From: Brumicola pallidula DSM 14239 = ACAM 615
GTDB lineage: Bacteria > Pseudomonadota > Gammaproteobacteria > Enterobacterales > Alteromonadaceae
DNA length: 51,106 nucleotides
Reading direction: 5' to 3'
Assembly: GCF_000428905.1 (NCBI RefSeq)
Contig: NZ_AUAV01000026.1
Span: forward strand, 1-51,106
The notes under the pieces are model-generated. The model was not told the DNA's origin. It ran no database searches and saw nothing but the letters and a program-made list of their open reading frames with translations. Positions within the stretch are counted from its first letter, which is position 1; each line of letters opens with the position of its first letter. The position numbers and the translations under genes were made by a program. Shown piece by piece: positions 9,280 to 16,260 of the stretch.

Positions 9280-9328
9280 TCACAGTCACTGTTTTTCAAT
9301 CACCCATCTTAGTGTTTTATGGTTACTC

Positions 9329-9371
9329 AGGTAGGTAGGTAGGTAGGTAGCTAAGTAGGTAGTTAGGTACG
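9329..9371. repeat. GTAG tetranucleotide microsatellite
   Basis: Five perfect GTAG units run from about 9331 to 9350 and are followed by decaying versions (CTAAGTAGGTAGTTAGGTAC) to about 9371. The tract lies 77-119 bases upstream of the ATG of the secreted beta-solenoid gene, within reach of its promoter. Tetranucleotide tracts of this kind can change length by slipped-strand mispairing; the degenerate right half suggests the array was once longer. Confidence 0.85.
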
Positions 9372-9447
9372 CAAATAGTGTAAAACGCGATTTACGACAT
9401 AACAGCCTCAACTGGAAAAAAATAATGACAGCACTGGGGAGTTTTCA

Positions 9448-10836
9448 ATGCAACACTTTACTATGAATAAGAGCAGATTCATTCGTTATAGCGCACTAGG
9501 TATATTTTGTGTCTCAATGTCGATGACCAGCATTGCTTTCGCTGATTACGATGAAGAAAGTGAAAATGTAAATTCTAAATATATCCCGATAGTTTATTCA
9601 GGTGCAGCCGTAACAATGGGGGCTGGTTCAAACGTATTCGGTGATATTCAGTCAGTCAGTGCAATAACCCTTGGCGACTCAGCAGTAGTCAGTGGCAGTA
9701 TTTTGGCCGGAGCCGCTGTCACGATCGAAAGAGCAGGAGTTGTAACTTTCGATGTTAGGGCCGGTGATGCCGCTACCTTGGGCGCGAATGCTATGGTTTT
9801 TGGCGATCTTGCAGCCAGAGCCGCGGTATTTATTGGCGCAGAGTCAGAAATCTCAGGTGAACTTACGTCTGGTGGCGACGCAAAACTAGGTGCTGCAGCA
9901 AAGGTTGGCGGTAATGTAATAGCCACAACCTCAGTAACGCTTGGCGCCCATTCAGAAGTAGGCAACTATGAATCTGCGGGTAACGTTCAGGCGGTTTACG
10001 GTTCCGTCGTTCTTGGTGGATACTCCACAGTGAAAGGTAATGCTCAAGCTGGAACTGTTATCTCACTGGGTGATAATGCAATAATCCAGGGCGCTGAATT
10101 ACAGAACGTTTACCCCGGGGATTTTGTTAACGATGTTGAAGCTCCGTTAGCTAATAAGAAAGACCAACTAACTCAGAAGCAGAAGAAGTTTGCTGACATG
10201 TTTGTGCCTACCAACAACGAACTCGCGACGACTATCGATGCGAGCAGAGATTTCGAACCAGGGGTCTATCATGCAACAGGTTTGACAACCACTGCGGATA
10301 TAACCTTGACGTTCAGAGGCTCGCCGACTGAGCAGCCTGAACATTGGGTTATTAATGTCGACACCTATATAAGTTTTGGTGCGAAGATGAAAATAGAGCT
10401 AGTTGACGTAGCTCTGGGCAGCACTATTGTTTTTAACTCTGGTACATACACAACTATTGGCGCAAATTCAGTTGTCAGAGGCACTCTTTTAGCGGGCACT
10501 TACATCACCACTGGCGCTAATACCACAATACATGGCATCGGTCCAGATTGTGGTGGTATGTTTGCAACCAACGGGGCTATTACAATGGGCGCAAATAGCA
10601 CATTTGGTGAAGCGGGGTGCTGGCCGGTAGAGCCACAAAACGATAACGCTGACGAATATAATGGAGGTGAAGGATCTAGCTGTGGTGATGAAACTAACTA
10701 TGGTGATGAATCGAACTATGGTGATGAATCGAACTATGGTGATGAATCGAACTATGGCGATGAATCGAACTATGGCGATGAATCGAACTATGGTGATGAA
10801 TCTAACTGTGGTAATGAATATAACGATGGTGATTAA
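9448..10836 (+). CDS. Secreted beta-solenoid protein, ice-binding (DUF3494)-like, with repeat tail
   Basis: Protein of 462 residues. A signal peptide ends about AFA/D at residue 32. About 48-225 is a run of short repeats with recurring G-A/S-x-V-x-G and 'TLGA' steps (VTMGAGSNVFGDI, ITLGDSAVVSGS, VTLGAHSEVGN), as in beta-solenoids. About 255-390 resembles DUF3494 ice-binding proteins: EPGVYHATGL, HWVINVDTYISFGA, GTLLAGTYITTGANTTIHG, GAITMGANS. Known DUF3494 proteins are secreted and bind ice; others act as adhesins, so the ligand is open. The C-terminus (417-452) is six NYGDES units, then NCGNEYNDGD, strongly acidic. GGGGAG lies six bases before the ATG. A terminator follows at 10944. A fold search would settle solenoid versus bactofilin-like. 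Confidence 0.7.
   Translation: MQHFTMNKSRFIRYSALGIFCVSMSMTSIAFADYDEESENVNSKYIPIVYSGAAVTMGAGSNVFGDIQSVSAITLGDSAVVSGSILAGAAVTIERAGVVTFDVRAGDAATLGANAMVFGDLAARAAVFIGAESEISGELTSGGDAKLGAAAKVGGNVIATTSVTLGAHSEVGNYESAGNVQAVYGSVVLGGYSTVKGNAQAGTVISLGDNAIIQGAELQNVYPGDFVNDVEAPLANKKDQLTQKQKKFADMFVPTNNELATTIDASRDFEPGVYHATGLTTTADITLTFRGSPTEQPEHWVINVDTYISFGAKMKIELVDVALGSTIVFNSGTYTTIGANSVVRGTLLAGTYITTGANTTIHGIGPDCGGMFATNGAITMGANSTFGEAGCWPVEPQNDNADEYNGGEGSSCGDETNYGDESNYGDESNYGDESNYGDESNYGDESNYGDESNCGNEYNDGD
10696..10803 (+). repeat. 18-bp coding tandem repeat (NYGDES x6)
   Basis: Six consecutive 18-bp units, AACTATGGTGATGAATCG with few substitutions (GGT/GGC and TCG/TCT), encode six copies of NYGDES; degenerate units flank both sides (CGDET, NCGNEY). 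The near identity at DNA level, including third positions, points to recent unit duplication, so the copy number probably varies between strains while the frame is kept. Confidence 0.95.
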
Positions 10837-10943
10837 TCTACCTGAAGTGACAACGGCTATTACAAGCTTTGTAGATGGCTAAATTAAGGCTGATGGTCAG
10901 TATTAATGTTCCAACTTCTCAGTTATAAAAATAAACCTTATCC

Positions 10944-10971
10944 AAAGTCCTATTTTCATAGGGCTTTTTTT
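10944..10971 (+). terminator. Rho-independent terminator after the solenoid gene
   Basis: AGTCCTAT (10946-10953) pairs with ATAGGGCT (10958-10965, one G-U pair) around a TTTC loop, followed by a run of seven T to 10971. It lies about 110 bases after the stop of the solenoid gene and separates it from the monooxygenase gene. Confidence 0.85.
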
Positions 10972-11203
10972 ACCCAGAAGCGTCGAGATCAGTTTCGTTG
11001 AAAGCACTTATCTATTTGCTTATTGCAGCGCTATTTTCTGGGGAGTGACGTCGCTCTATTGGAAATTATGTCATCTAAATTTGATCTGTCTCAATAAACT
11101 GAATTAATTAATCAATTTGAATTGGCATAACACACTAGCCAAACTAACAGCAAGCATATTACTATCCGGGGGGTGGACGTTTCTAAATCGCAGGATAGTT
11201 GTT
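10972..11203. other. Leader region of the monooxygenase gene
   Basis: This stretch holds no gene. An open frame in phase with the monooxygenase starts with a TTG at 11117 but has no ribosome binding site and no family match there. TTGATCTGTCTCAA at 11081-11094 fits the loose FNR/FixK pattern TTGA-N6-TCAA but differs by one base from the strict FNR box; alone it is not convincing. Confidence 0.4.
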
Positions 11204-12400
11204 TTGAGTAAAAAAATTGTTATAGCTGGCGCTGGTATCGGTGGTTTATGTGCTGCGTTAGCATTGGCTAAACGTAAATTTGATGTGGTTGTTTACGAAC
11301 AAAGTAGGCAACTTGGCGAAGTAGGGGCTGGTCTGCAACTCAGCCCCAATGCCATGCATGTATTAAAAGCCCTTGGCATAGCTGACGAAGTGAAAGCTAA
11401 GGCCTTTTGCCCAGATTCAGCAGTGATGCGACATTATCGAACGGGTAAACCTTACTTCACTGTTCCTTTGGGTGATAATGCGACACAAAAGTACGGTGCT
11501 AATTACCTGCATATTCACCGCGCTGATTTACATGCGGCTTTGCACAATGCCTGCATAAATATGAACGTAAGTATACACTTAGGTCACGCTATTCAGAGTT
11601 ACCAACAAACGCTAAAAAATCTGACAATCCAATTGGATAACAATGAGAGTATAATCGCCGACTTGTTAATCGGCGCGGATGGCATCAAATCTAATGTCCA
11701 AGCTTGTATGTTAGGGCAAACCGCCGCTGAATTTACTCGACAAGTTGCCTGGCGCGGAGTAGTCGAAGCAAACAAACTTCCTAAAGAGTTAATTAAACCT
11801 AATGCAAATTTATGGGTGGGACCGGGCAAACATTTTGTTAGCTATTTTCTACGCGGCGGCGACCTAGTCAATTTTGTGGCTGTGCAGGAACGTACTGATT
11901 GGCAAAAAGAATCGTGGAATGAACCTGGCGATATCACTGAACTGCGTGAAACCTTTGTTGATTGGCATCCAGAGGTAACAGAATTATTAAAAGCAACGGA
12001 GCATTGTTTTTTATGGGCTTTGTTCGACAGAAAACCGCTTAAGCAATGGTCAGATCGAAACGTGGCACTTCTGGGTGATGCATGTCATCCCATGCTGCCA
12101 TTTCTAGCCCAAGGCGCCGCAATGGCCATTGAAGACAGCTATGCTTTGGCCCATTGTTTGGCTGCTGACACAAATACTCAAGCCGCGTTGCAAACCTACC
12201 AAAATATTCGTTTACCGCGCACTCGCAATATCCAACTTAATGCGCGTAAAAATGCAGCCTTGTATCATGTGAGTTCGCCAATTGAGCAAGCCAAATTATC
12301 GATTTTATCGGGATTATCCAGTATGGGTATAAGCGATAAGATTGCGGCGACCAAGCTCGACTCCATCTATGCATATAATATTGTTGAACAGTTAAACTAA
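11204..12400 (+). CDS. FAD-dependent monooxygenase (salicylate hydroxylase-like)
   Basis: Protein of 398 residues from a TTG start at 11204. The dinucleotide-binding motif GAGIGG falls at residues 9-14, as is normal for the family; a longer frame from TTG 11117 would add 29 unrelated residues. AGGA lies eight bases before this TTG. Further flavoprotein monooxygenase motifs are LIGADGIKSNVQ (the DG motif) and ALLGDACHPMLPFLAQGAAM (the GD motif that contacts FAD ribose). Such enzymes hydroxylate small aromatic acids such as salicylate or 3-hydroxybenzoate using NAD(P)H and oxygen; the substrate cannot be told from sequence. It stands alone, with no ring-cleavage genes nearby, so a catabolic role is not supported by context. 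Confidence 0.85.
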   Translation: MSKKIVIAGAGIGGLCAALALAKRKFDVVVYEQSRQLGEVGAGLQLSPNAMHVLKALGIADEVKAKAFCPDSAVMRHYRTGKPYFTVPLGDNATQKYGANYLHIHRADLHAALHNACINMNVSIHLGHAIQSYQQTLKNLTIQLDNNESIIADLLIGADGIKSNVQACMLGQTAAEFTRQVAWRGVVEANKLPKELIKPNANLWVGPGKHFVSYFLRGGDLVNFVAVQERTDWQKESWNEPGDITELRETFVDWHPEVTELLKATEHCFLWALFDRKPLKQWSDRNVALLGDACHPMLPFLAQGAAMAIEDSYALAHCLAADTNTQAALQTYQNIRLPRTRNIQLNARKNAALYHVSSPIEQAKLSILSGLSSMGISDKIAATKLDSIYAYNIVEQLN

Positions 12401-12596
12401 TCAACTAGGGTCACAGTTGTGGATGCCCAAAGGATAAATTTACCAGTTGCTTGCCAGTAGTCCCAGCTTCCTAAATCTACACAGTGACTTAGAAAGTGTA
12501 ATCTGCCTTTCAGTTGATGGAGGGCAGCGTAAATCAAATTTATGAGGCTAAAACGACGTTGTAAGGTGTCTAGATTATTGAAGCGAATTCTTTTAG

Positions 12597-12722
12597 TCAA
12601 ACATAAATAAGTGTTCCGATAAATATCAGATAAGGCGATAAGCATAGCAAAACCAATGCACCAACAATAGCTATAAGTTGCCACCAACAAAACGAATCAT
12701 TTACTGCAGTTGCTGCGACCAT
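12597..12722 (-). CDS. 41-residue single-pass membrane peptide
   Basis: The reading frame encodes MVAATAVNDSFCWWQLIAIV then GALVLLCLSPYLIFIGTLIYV and stops at TGA (12597-12599). GGAGG lies seven bases before the ATG, one of the best ribosome binding sites in the window. Residues 13-40 form one strong membrane helix after a short polar N-terminus; SPY near the middle may kink it. I do not recognise the family. Upstream is an FNR-type promoter (12836-12877) and a second palindrome (12781-12794), suggesting induction when oxygen is low. By analogy with other small helices it might be an accessory subunit of a membrane complex, but that is inference. It points toward the 3' end of the monooxygenase gene. 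Confidence 0.65.
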   Translation of the reverse strand: MVAATAVNDSFCWWQLIAIVGALVLLCLSPYLIFIGTLIYV

Positions 12723-12780
12723 ATTATATTCCTCCAACGATTAAAACTTCACTCTTAAGGAAGTGCGTGAACATTTTACG

Positions 12781-12794
12781 TTGACATGTGTCAA
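12781..12794. promoter_or_regulatory. Palindrome TTGACA-TG-TGTCAA, possible operator
   Basis: A perfect palindromic pair TTGACA/TGTCAA with a 2-base centre fits the general TTGA-N6-TCAA pattern of CRP/FNR-superfamily sites. It lies about 41 bases downstream of the start point predicted from the FNR promoter and about 60 bases before the ATG of the 41-residue peptide, a place where binding would more likely repress. Eight fixed bases are expected about once in a window this size by chance, so support is weak. Confidence 0.4.
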
Positions 12795-12835
12795 CCACAA
12801 GCACGTACACTTAATTAAGACCTTTCCATAGTTGG

Positions 12836-12877
12836 AGTATATGTATAACAGAGACTCGCACTATTGATATTGATCAA
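12836..12877 (-). promoter_or_regulatory. FNR-type class II promoter for the 41-residue peptide
   Basis: TTGAT-ATTG-ATCAA at 12864-12877 is an exact FNR consensus box. Read on the minus strand, a -10 hexamer TATACT (12841-12836) begins exactly 22 bases after the box, which is the spacing of FNR class II promoters (box centred at -41.5). Transcription would start near 12829, leaving a leader of about 107 bases before the peptide ATG. The same box read in the plus direction has no -10 at that distance. Confidence 0.65.
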
Positions 12878-13472
12878 CAATGTATTGAAATTATTTGCTT
12901 ATCTCAAAGTGACCTTGTCTGTTTCCATTTAAGGCGACCTTCATCGGTAAACTTTTAGGACAGGTGCGTTGCCATCATTCGGCTGCTCTAACATCACGCT
13001 ATGCCAACATTGCCGACGTAAGCTTTTAATTTATGACGGTCGCCAAAGTGCCAAAAGGGGCCAGTGGGGCTTACTTCAATTGAACTGATTTTTGCCGTCA
13101 TTCTTGCTCGCAGCTGAAAGGGCAAGTACCGACCTAAACCTGCCATAAGGGTAGATTTTGCTTTGCGCCCCTTTTGGCTTGAAAAGACCTTAAAGGGGAC
13201 CTAAGAGATTTTGGTTAACCGTTTGGATATGAGCGCTAATAAAAGTTGTCATTCACATTTTCAAGGTCGGTTTAGAGCTTTTGATAAATGGGTTAGATGA
13301 TTAATATCGATTAACACCGGAGTTGAACGATCATTGCATTACCCACGAGTATTCCTATGCTGTGAACTTGCGGTTTGTAAGCTGTAAGCTGTAAGGTGTG
13401 AGCTGTAAGGTGTGAGCAAAGTATATGTGAAATTAGAGGTTTTCAAAAAGAAAAGCGAGGAGCAATAATAGT
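12878..13472. other. Gene-poor region with repeat copy
   Basis: No coding frame in this stretch looks real. It contains one copy of a dispersed repeat with inverted ends (13046-13178, listed separately) and a short imperfect tandem of 'AGCTGTAAGGTGTG' type near 13380-13412. No promoter or RNA gene was recognised. Confidence 0.5.
13046..13178. repeat. Dispersed noncoding repeat, copy 1, with 12-bp inverted ends
   Basis: GCCAAAAGGGGC at 13050-13061 and GCCCCTTTTGGC at 13167-13178 are perfect inverted repeats 129 bases end to end. The interior shares AAGTGCCAAAAG, CAGTGGGGCTTACTTCAATTG-type and GTCATTCTTGCTC blocks with a second copy at 15692-15790. It has no coding capacity and could be a small palindromic mobile or structured RNA element. 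Confidence 0.7.
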
Positions 13473-13496
13473 AACACCCTGCAAATGCAAGGTGTT
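13473..13496 (-). terminator. Hairpin after the sigma/anti-sigma operon
   Basis: AACACC and TGCA (13473-13483) pair with TGCA and GGTGTT (13486-13496) with one mismatched base on each side. It lies 17 bases beyond the stop of the anti-sigma gene on the minus strand. The following bases (ACTATTATT) are only partly T-rich, so termination may be weak. Confidence 0.45.
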
Positions 13497-13513
13497 TTAC
13501 TTAGGCAAGATTT

Positions 13514-14401
13514 CTACCTTGCTTCATCTTGCTCGGGTGACATCAGTCGATAACCCTGTTGAGCATTTAAATCAAACAAAGCTGTGTTTAGCGTATCGTT
13601 AAAGCGTAAGTCAGCGTTAAACTCAAAAGCGGTTAGTCCATTTACTGCGTCTGACTGAACATGCAAACTAATAGGTAGTAAGTTGGCGCTGTTTACCCAC
13701 AAAGTAATTGTCATGCCGCTTTCAGTTATTTCATAGCCGCTCGCAAAGACATCATCAATATTTTTAGAGCTGAGTAGCGTCACTTCACCTTCATAATGTG
13801 TAATAGTATCCACCCAACTTAAAAAATCTTCCTGGGGCAAACCACCATCCTCGCTTGCAGCAAAATCAAACGGCATGGCCATTTTTGCTTGCGAGATAAG
13901 GGTTAATCCTTTGCCCGCTTGGGTATCTAGAATTGTAGTGATACTGCCCTGTGCATTACCCGCCAAAATAGGTGAGGTTTCGATTCTGACTTTGTTGGGC
14001 TGTTGGTAATACACCTCTATTTCCATCGTTGGCTCGCCATTAGAGAGCATAGTCCCACTATAGTGCATTGATGTAGCTTGCATAATGGTTTGCTGAACTT
14101 GCGCAAACGCGGGTGCAATAACACTAGTTGACATGGTAAACCCTATGGTTAAGACAGCTGCTATGGCGACAGAACAGGCCATAGATACTTGCTTTCCTAG
14201 CGACATGCTTTTTAACCAAGCTCGCAGCCCTACAGGCTTCTTACTCTCTGTCACTTCGTCCATTTTAAATTGTTCTATTGTTTGCAGTAAGCGCATTTGT
14301 GCGTCCTCTTCTTGTTCAATTGTTGCATTATTTTGTTTAATTGAATCAAGCCATTTAGGTAAGACTTGCTCGTTTACATTATCTTGATGTTGACTAGACA
14401 T
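13514..14401 (-). CDS. Membrane-anchored sigma-factor regulator with LolA/MucB-like domain
   Basis: Protein of 295 residues from the ATG at 14401; an upstream extension of the frame only overlaps the sigma gene. Residues 1-70 are cytoplasmic and acidic (QEEDAQMRLLQTIEQFKM), 74-96 a membrane helix (MACSVAIAAVLTIGF), and 100-295 a periplasmic region with the pattern of LolA/MucB-type lipoprotein-sorting folds (TSMHYSGTMLSNGEPTMEIE, YYQQPNKVRIETS, GYEITESGMTITLWVN). The start overlaps the sigma gene by eight bases (ATGTCTAG), so the two are translationally coupled. The likely role is to hold the sigma factor inactive and sense an envelope or lipid signal. It differs from RseA in fusing the sensor part to the anti-sigma part. 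Confidence 0.7.
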   Translation of the reverse strand: MSSQHQDNVNEQVLPKWLDSIKQNNATIEQEEDAQMRLLQTIEQFKMDEVTESKKPVGLRAWLKSMSLGKQVSMACSVAIAAVLTIGFTMSTSVIAPAFAQVQQTIMQATSMHYSGTMLSNGEPTMEIEVYYQQPNKVRIETSPILAGNAQGSITTILDTQAGKGLTLISQAKMAMPFDFAASEDGGLPQEDFLSWVDTITHYEGEVTLLSSKNIDDVFASGYEITESGMTITLWVNSANLLPISLHVQSDAVNGLTAFEFNADLRFNDTLNTALFDLNAQQGYRLMSPEQDEAR

Positions 14402-14933
14402 GTTTTTGTTCTCCAAAAAATTGTGACTCAGGCAGTTGACTTGATAGCTTTTGTTGAGTTCGGTGCAAGCAAACGCCCACCGCATTGCTCGTCATATCTA
14501 GAAGCCCTCCGATTTCTTGATAGGTATAGCCTTCGATGTGGCGTAGGCAGAAAATCTCAGCGTCCTGCGGGTGCATGTTGACTAAAGCAATTTTGAATTG
14601 CGCTAAGTCTCTTTGCAAAAGCACCTGCTGCAACGGCTGCTTCGCCCCGTCAATGTTGCGTGGCGACTCATCTTCTATTGGTTCTTCTGCTAAGCGTTTG
14701 TGCCGTCTCAATTGGTCAATTGCCGTTGATATCGCCATGCTTTTTAGATATCCCTGCCAATTTGATATTTTGTCGAACGATTCGGTAGACTTCTTAAACA
14801 ATTTTAGAAACACTTCTTGCACTACATCTTCTGCAAGATGCGTATCGTTGAGTATTCTAAATGCCGATTGAAATACTTTTCGTCCATATTGTTGCGCTAA
14901 TTTAGCGATATTGACTTTCATTGCTGAGTTCAA
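14394..14933 (-). CDS. ECF RNA polymerase sigma factor
   Basis: Protein of 179 residues, typical for sigma-70 group 4. Region 2 is visible at about 10-85 (AFRILNDTHLAEDVVQEVFLKLF, IDQLRRHKR) and region 4 at about 110-170 (MHPQDAEIFCLRHIEGYTYQ, then EIGGLLDMTSNAVGVCLHRT). It should direct RNA polymerase to promoters of an envelope-stress or similar regulon, under control of the membrane protein encoded immediately downstream. The start is TTG at 14933: GGAG sits seven bases before it, while the first ATG (14921) is too far. Its own promoter should lie within 14934-15147 but no ECF motif was assigned. Confidence 0.9.
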   Translation of the reverse strand: MNSAMKVNIAKLAQQYGRKVFQSAFRILNDTHLAEDVVQEVFLKLFKKSTESFDKISNWQGYLKSMAISTAIDQLRRHKRLAEEPIEDESPRNIDGAKQPLQQVLLQRDLAQFKIALVNMHPQDAEIFCLRHIEGYTYQEIGGLLDMTSNAVGVCLHRTQQKLSSQLPESQFFGEQKHV

Positions 14934-15147
14934 TGACTCTCTCCAATTGTGCGACTCATCTATACAACGAAACGCACCGATATTTTATTACAAGAAATCG
15001 ACATTTATTTGAAATTAGCTTCTTGAGTTAAGCACTTCTAGGGTTAGATTATGGCAATTCATTTTTAAAACGTTTACTTTTTATCAAATAATTGAAGCAG
15101 ATAGGCATTATATTATCGTGTACCATAAGCAATATATACTTTTGAGT
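14934..15147. other. Upstream region of the sigma operon
   Basis: AT-rich noncoding sequence between the sigma factor start and the decayed toxin-antitoxin locus. It must contain the sigma operon promoter, possibly self-recognised, but no confident -35/-10 pair was found by eye. Confidence 0.4.
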
Positions 15148-15436
15148 ATGTGGACAATATTTGAACATAAAAAGCTAAACAAGCAGTTATCGAAAGCCCC
15201 AGCGGAAATCCAGTATAGGTATGAAAAATGGAGAAATGTTTGTTCAAGCCCTTGATGCAAAAGCCCGTGACTATCTAGGTATAGAAAGGGCTAAATCTTT
15301 GGCTAGGGTTTTAAGATGTTACCCAGCAGTTCTTGTATTGCCTGATTGAGATATTAGAAGTGAAAATGCCAGATCACTTGTCATTAGGATACCACTCGAA
15401 AAAATCAATAAATCTCAAAATTCACATATTACTTGA
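15148..15436 (+). pseudogene. Decayed HigB/RelE-type toxin-antitoxin locus
   Basis: The frame from ATG 15148 gives MWTIFEHKKLNKQLSKAPAE, IQYRYEKWRNV, a good match to the first third of RelE/HigB-like mRNA interferases, but ends at TGA 15253-15255 after 35 residues; the catalytic C-terminus is missing. Starting within it, the frame from 15236 reads DAKARDYLGIERAKSLARVL then PAVLVLPD, stops at TGA 15347-15349, and continues in the same frame as DIRSENARSLVIRIPL to TGA 15434. This looks like the C-terminal part of the partner antitoxin with a TGG-to-TGA change (PDW to PD-stop). A deletion has therefore joined a toxin 5' end to an antitoxin 3' end. Neither piece should be functional. Confidence 0.6.
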
Positions 15437-15453
15437 ACGGCCGGTCCTCGCTC
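15428..15453 (+). repeat. Dispersed repeat, copy 1 (interrupted)
   Basis: ATTACTTGAACGGCCGGT followed by CC and TCGCTC; the same 18-base block and the same TCGCTC two bases later occur at 17119-17144. This copy is interrupted by the MITE-like element, which begins where the CGCT ends. Confidence 0.8.
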
Positions 15454-15611
15454 AGGCCGTGTGAAAACTCTAATCTATAGATTTTTGAATGTAATTTGGA
15501 CTTAAAAATCGTCACTACATTCAATCTTACTGATAATTTGAGGCTAATCCTTTGTTTCATCGACAGAGCGACGTATTTTCAACGGCAGTAAAATAGTTTT
15601 CACACGGCCTG
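15453..15611. mobile_element. MITE-like element, 159 bp, with terminal inverted repeats
   Basis: CAGGCCGTGTGAAAACT at 15453-15469 is the exact reverse complement of AGTTTTCACACGGCCTG at 15595-15611, a 17-bp perfect terminal inverted repeat. CGCT flanks both ends (15449-15452 and 15612-15615), which fits a 4-bp target duplication. The interior is AT-rich and encodes nothing. No transposase gene is in the window, so it would be a non-autonomous element moved by a full-length relative elsewhere. The insertion lies inside another dispersed repeat whose uninterrupted copy is at 17119. Confidence 0.75.
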
Positions 15612-15691
15612 CGCTCACAAGAGCCAGTCGCTTCCCTCGTCAAAATGTTTCGTTGATGGAGTGAAATCACAGACCGAGCTGATAGACGAGC

Positions 15692-15790
15692 AAGTGCCAA
15701 AAGCTGTCAGTGGGGCTTACTTCAATTGGGCTAATTTTGCGAATAAATTGTCATTCTTGCTCTTAACTAAAAGGGCTAAGAACCACCTAT
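15692..15790. repeat. Dispersed noncoding repeat, copy 2
   Basis: Shares AAGTGCCAAAAG, the 20-base block CAGTGGGGCTTACTTCAATT, GTCATTCTTGCTC and AAAGGGC, in the same order and similar spacing, with 13046-13140. The inverted ends seen in copy 1 are not kept here, so this copy is older or truncated. Confidence 0.7.
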
Positions 15791-15803
15791 TGCGGGCATT
15801 AAT

Positions 15804-15839
15804 AACGGTAAAATTATGATGGCATTTAATTTTACCGTT
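15804..15839. other. Strong 13-bp hairpin
   Basis: AACGGTAAAATTA (15804-15816) is the exact reverse complement of TAATTTTACCGTT (15827-15839), with a 10-base loop. The following bases are T-rich but not a clean T run. It may be a terminator remnant or part of the neighbouring repeat; no gene on either strand ends close to it. Confidence 0.55.
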
Positions 15840-16260
15840 GTTGATTTATTTTACTTTTCCTAAAAATCACTATTGGCAAAGTCTGTGTCAAAGCAGCTGT
15901 TTTCAAATAGCGGTGGAAAACAGTCCGATAAACAAGCTATCTTAGCTATGAATGTGGGATTATTATTAATATTAGTTTGAATATTGGGACTTAGTGTCTA
16001 CCCATCCAACCAAGATTATAATTCTTGGAGTTCTTACACAGGCTTGTCACATAGGATAGGGTAGGAGAGTAAGTTGAATTTACTTATCTCCATCATTTTA
16101 ATGCTTATTAATTCCAATTAGTAACTTGTATACTTATGTATCTTTTAATATAAACAAAATCTCAATTATTTGGATATTATCCGACCATCTGTTCACTGTT
16201 TTTTATTGAAATAGATACCCAAACCAGTTCTAACAAATCAATTCTGAAAAGAGCACATAC
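15840..16260. other. Noncoding region before the pilin gene
   Basis: AT-rich sequence without a convincing open frame. It must contain the promoter of the pilin-like gene; no clear motif was assigned. AAAAGAG a few bases before the ATG at 16261 is the likely ribosome binding site. Confidence 0.4.

Noticed and set aside
10696-10803. CRISPR-like spacing of 18-bp units
   Set aside because: Units are directly adjacent with no spacers and lie in a coding frame; this is a coding tandem repeat.
10661-10882. 73-residue frame with repeated NRTMVM-type units
   Set aside because: It is the 18-bp tail repeat of the solenoid gene read in another phase.
11081-11094. FNR-like box before the monooxygenase gene
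   Set aside because: Only the loose TTGA-N6-TCAA pattern fits; one mismatch to the strict box and no -10 at the expected distance.
12397-12690. 97-residue minus-strand frame
   Set aside because: It needs a TTG start without a ribosome binding site, has no family look, and overlaps the better supported 41-residue frame in another phase.
14366-14871. Two plus-strand frames over the sigma factor gene
   Set aside because: They are shadows of the sigma/anti-sigma pair, which has clear motifs, a ribosome binding site and an ATGTCTAG overlap.
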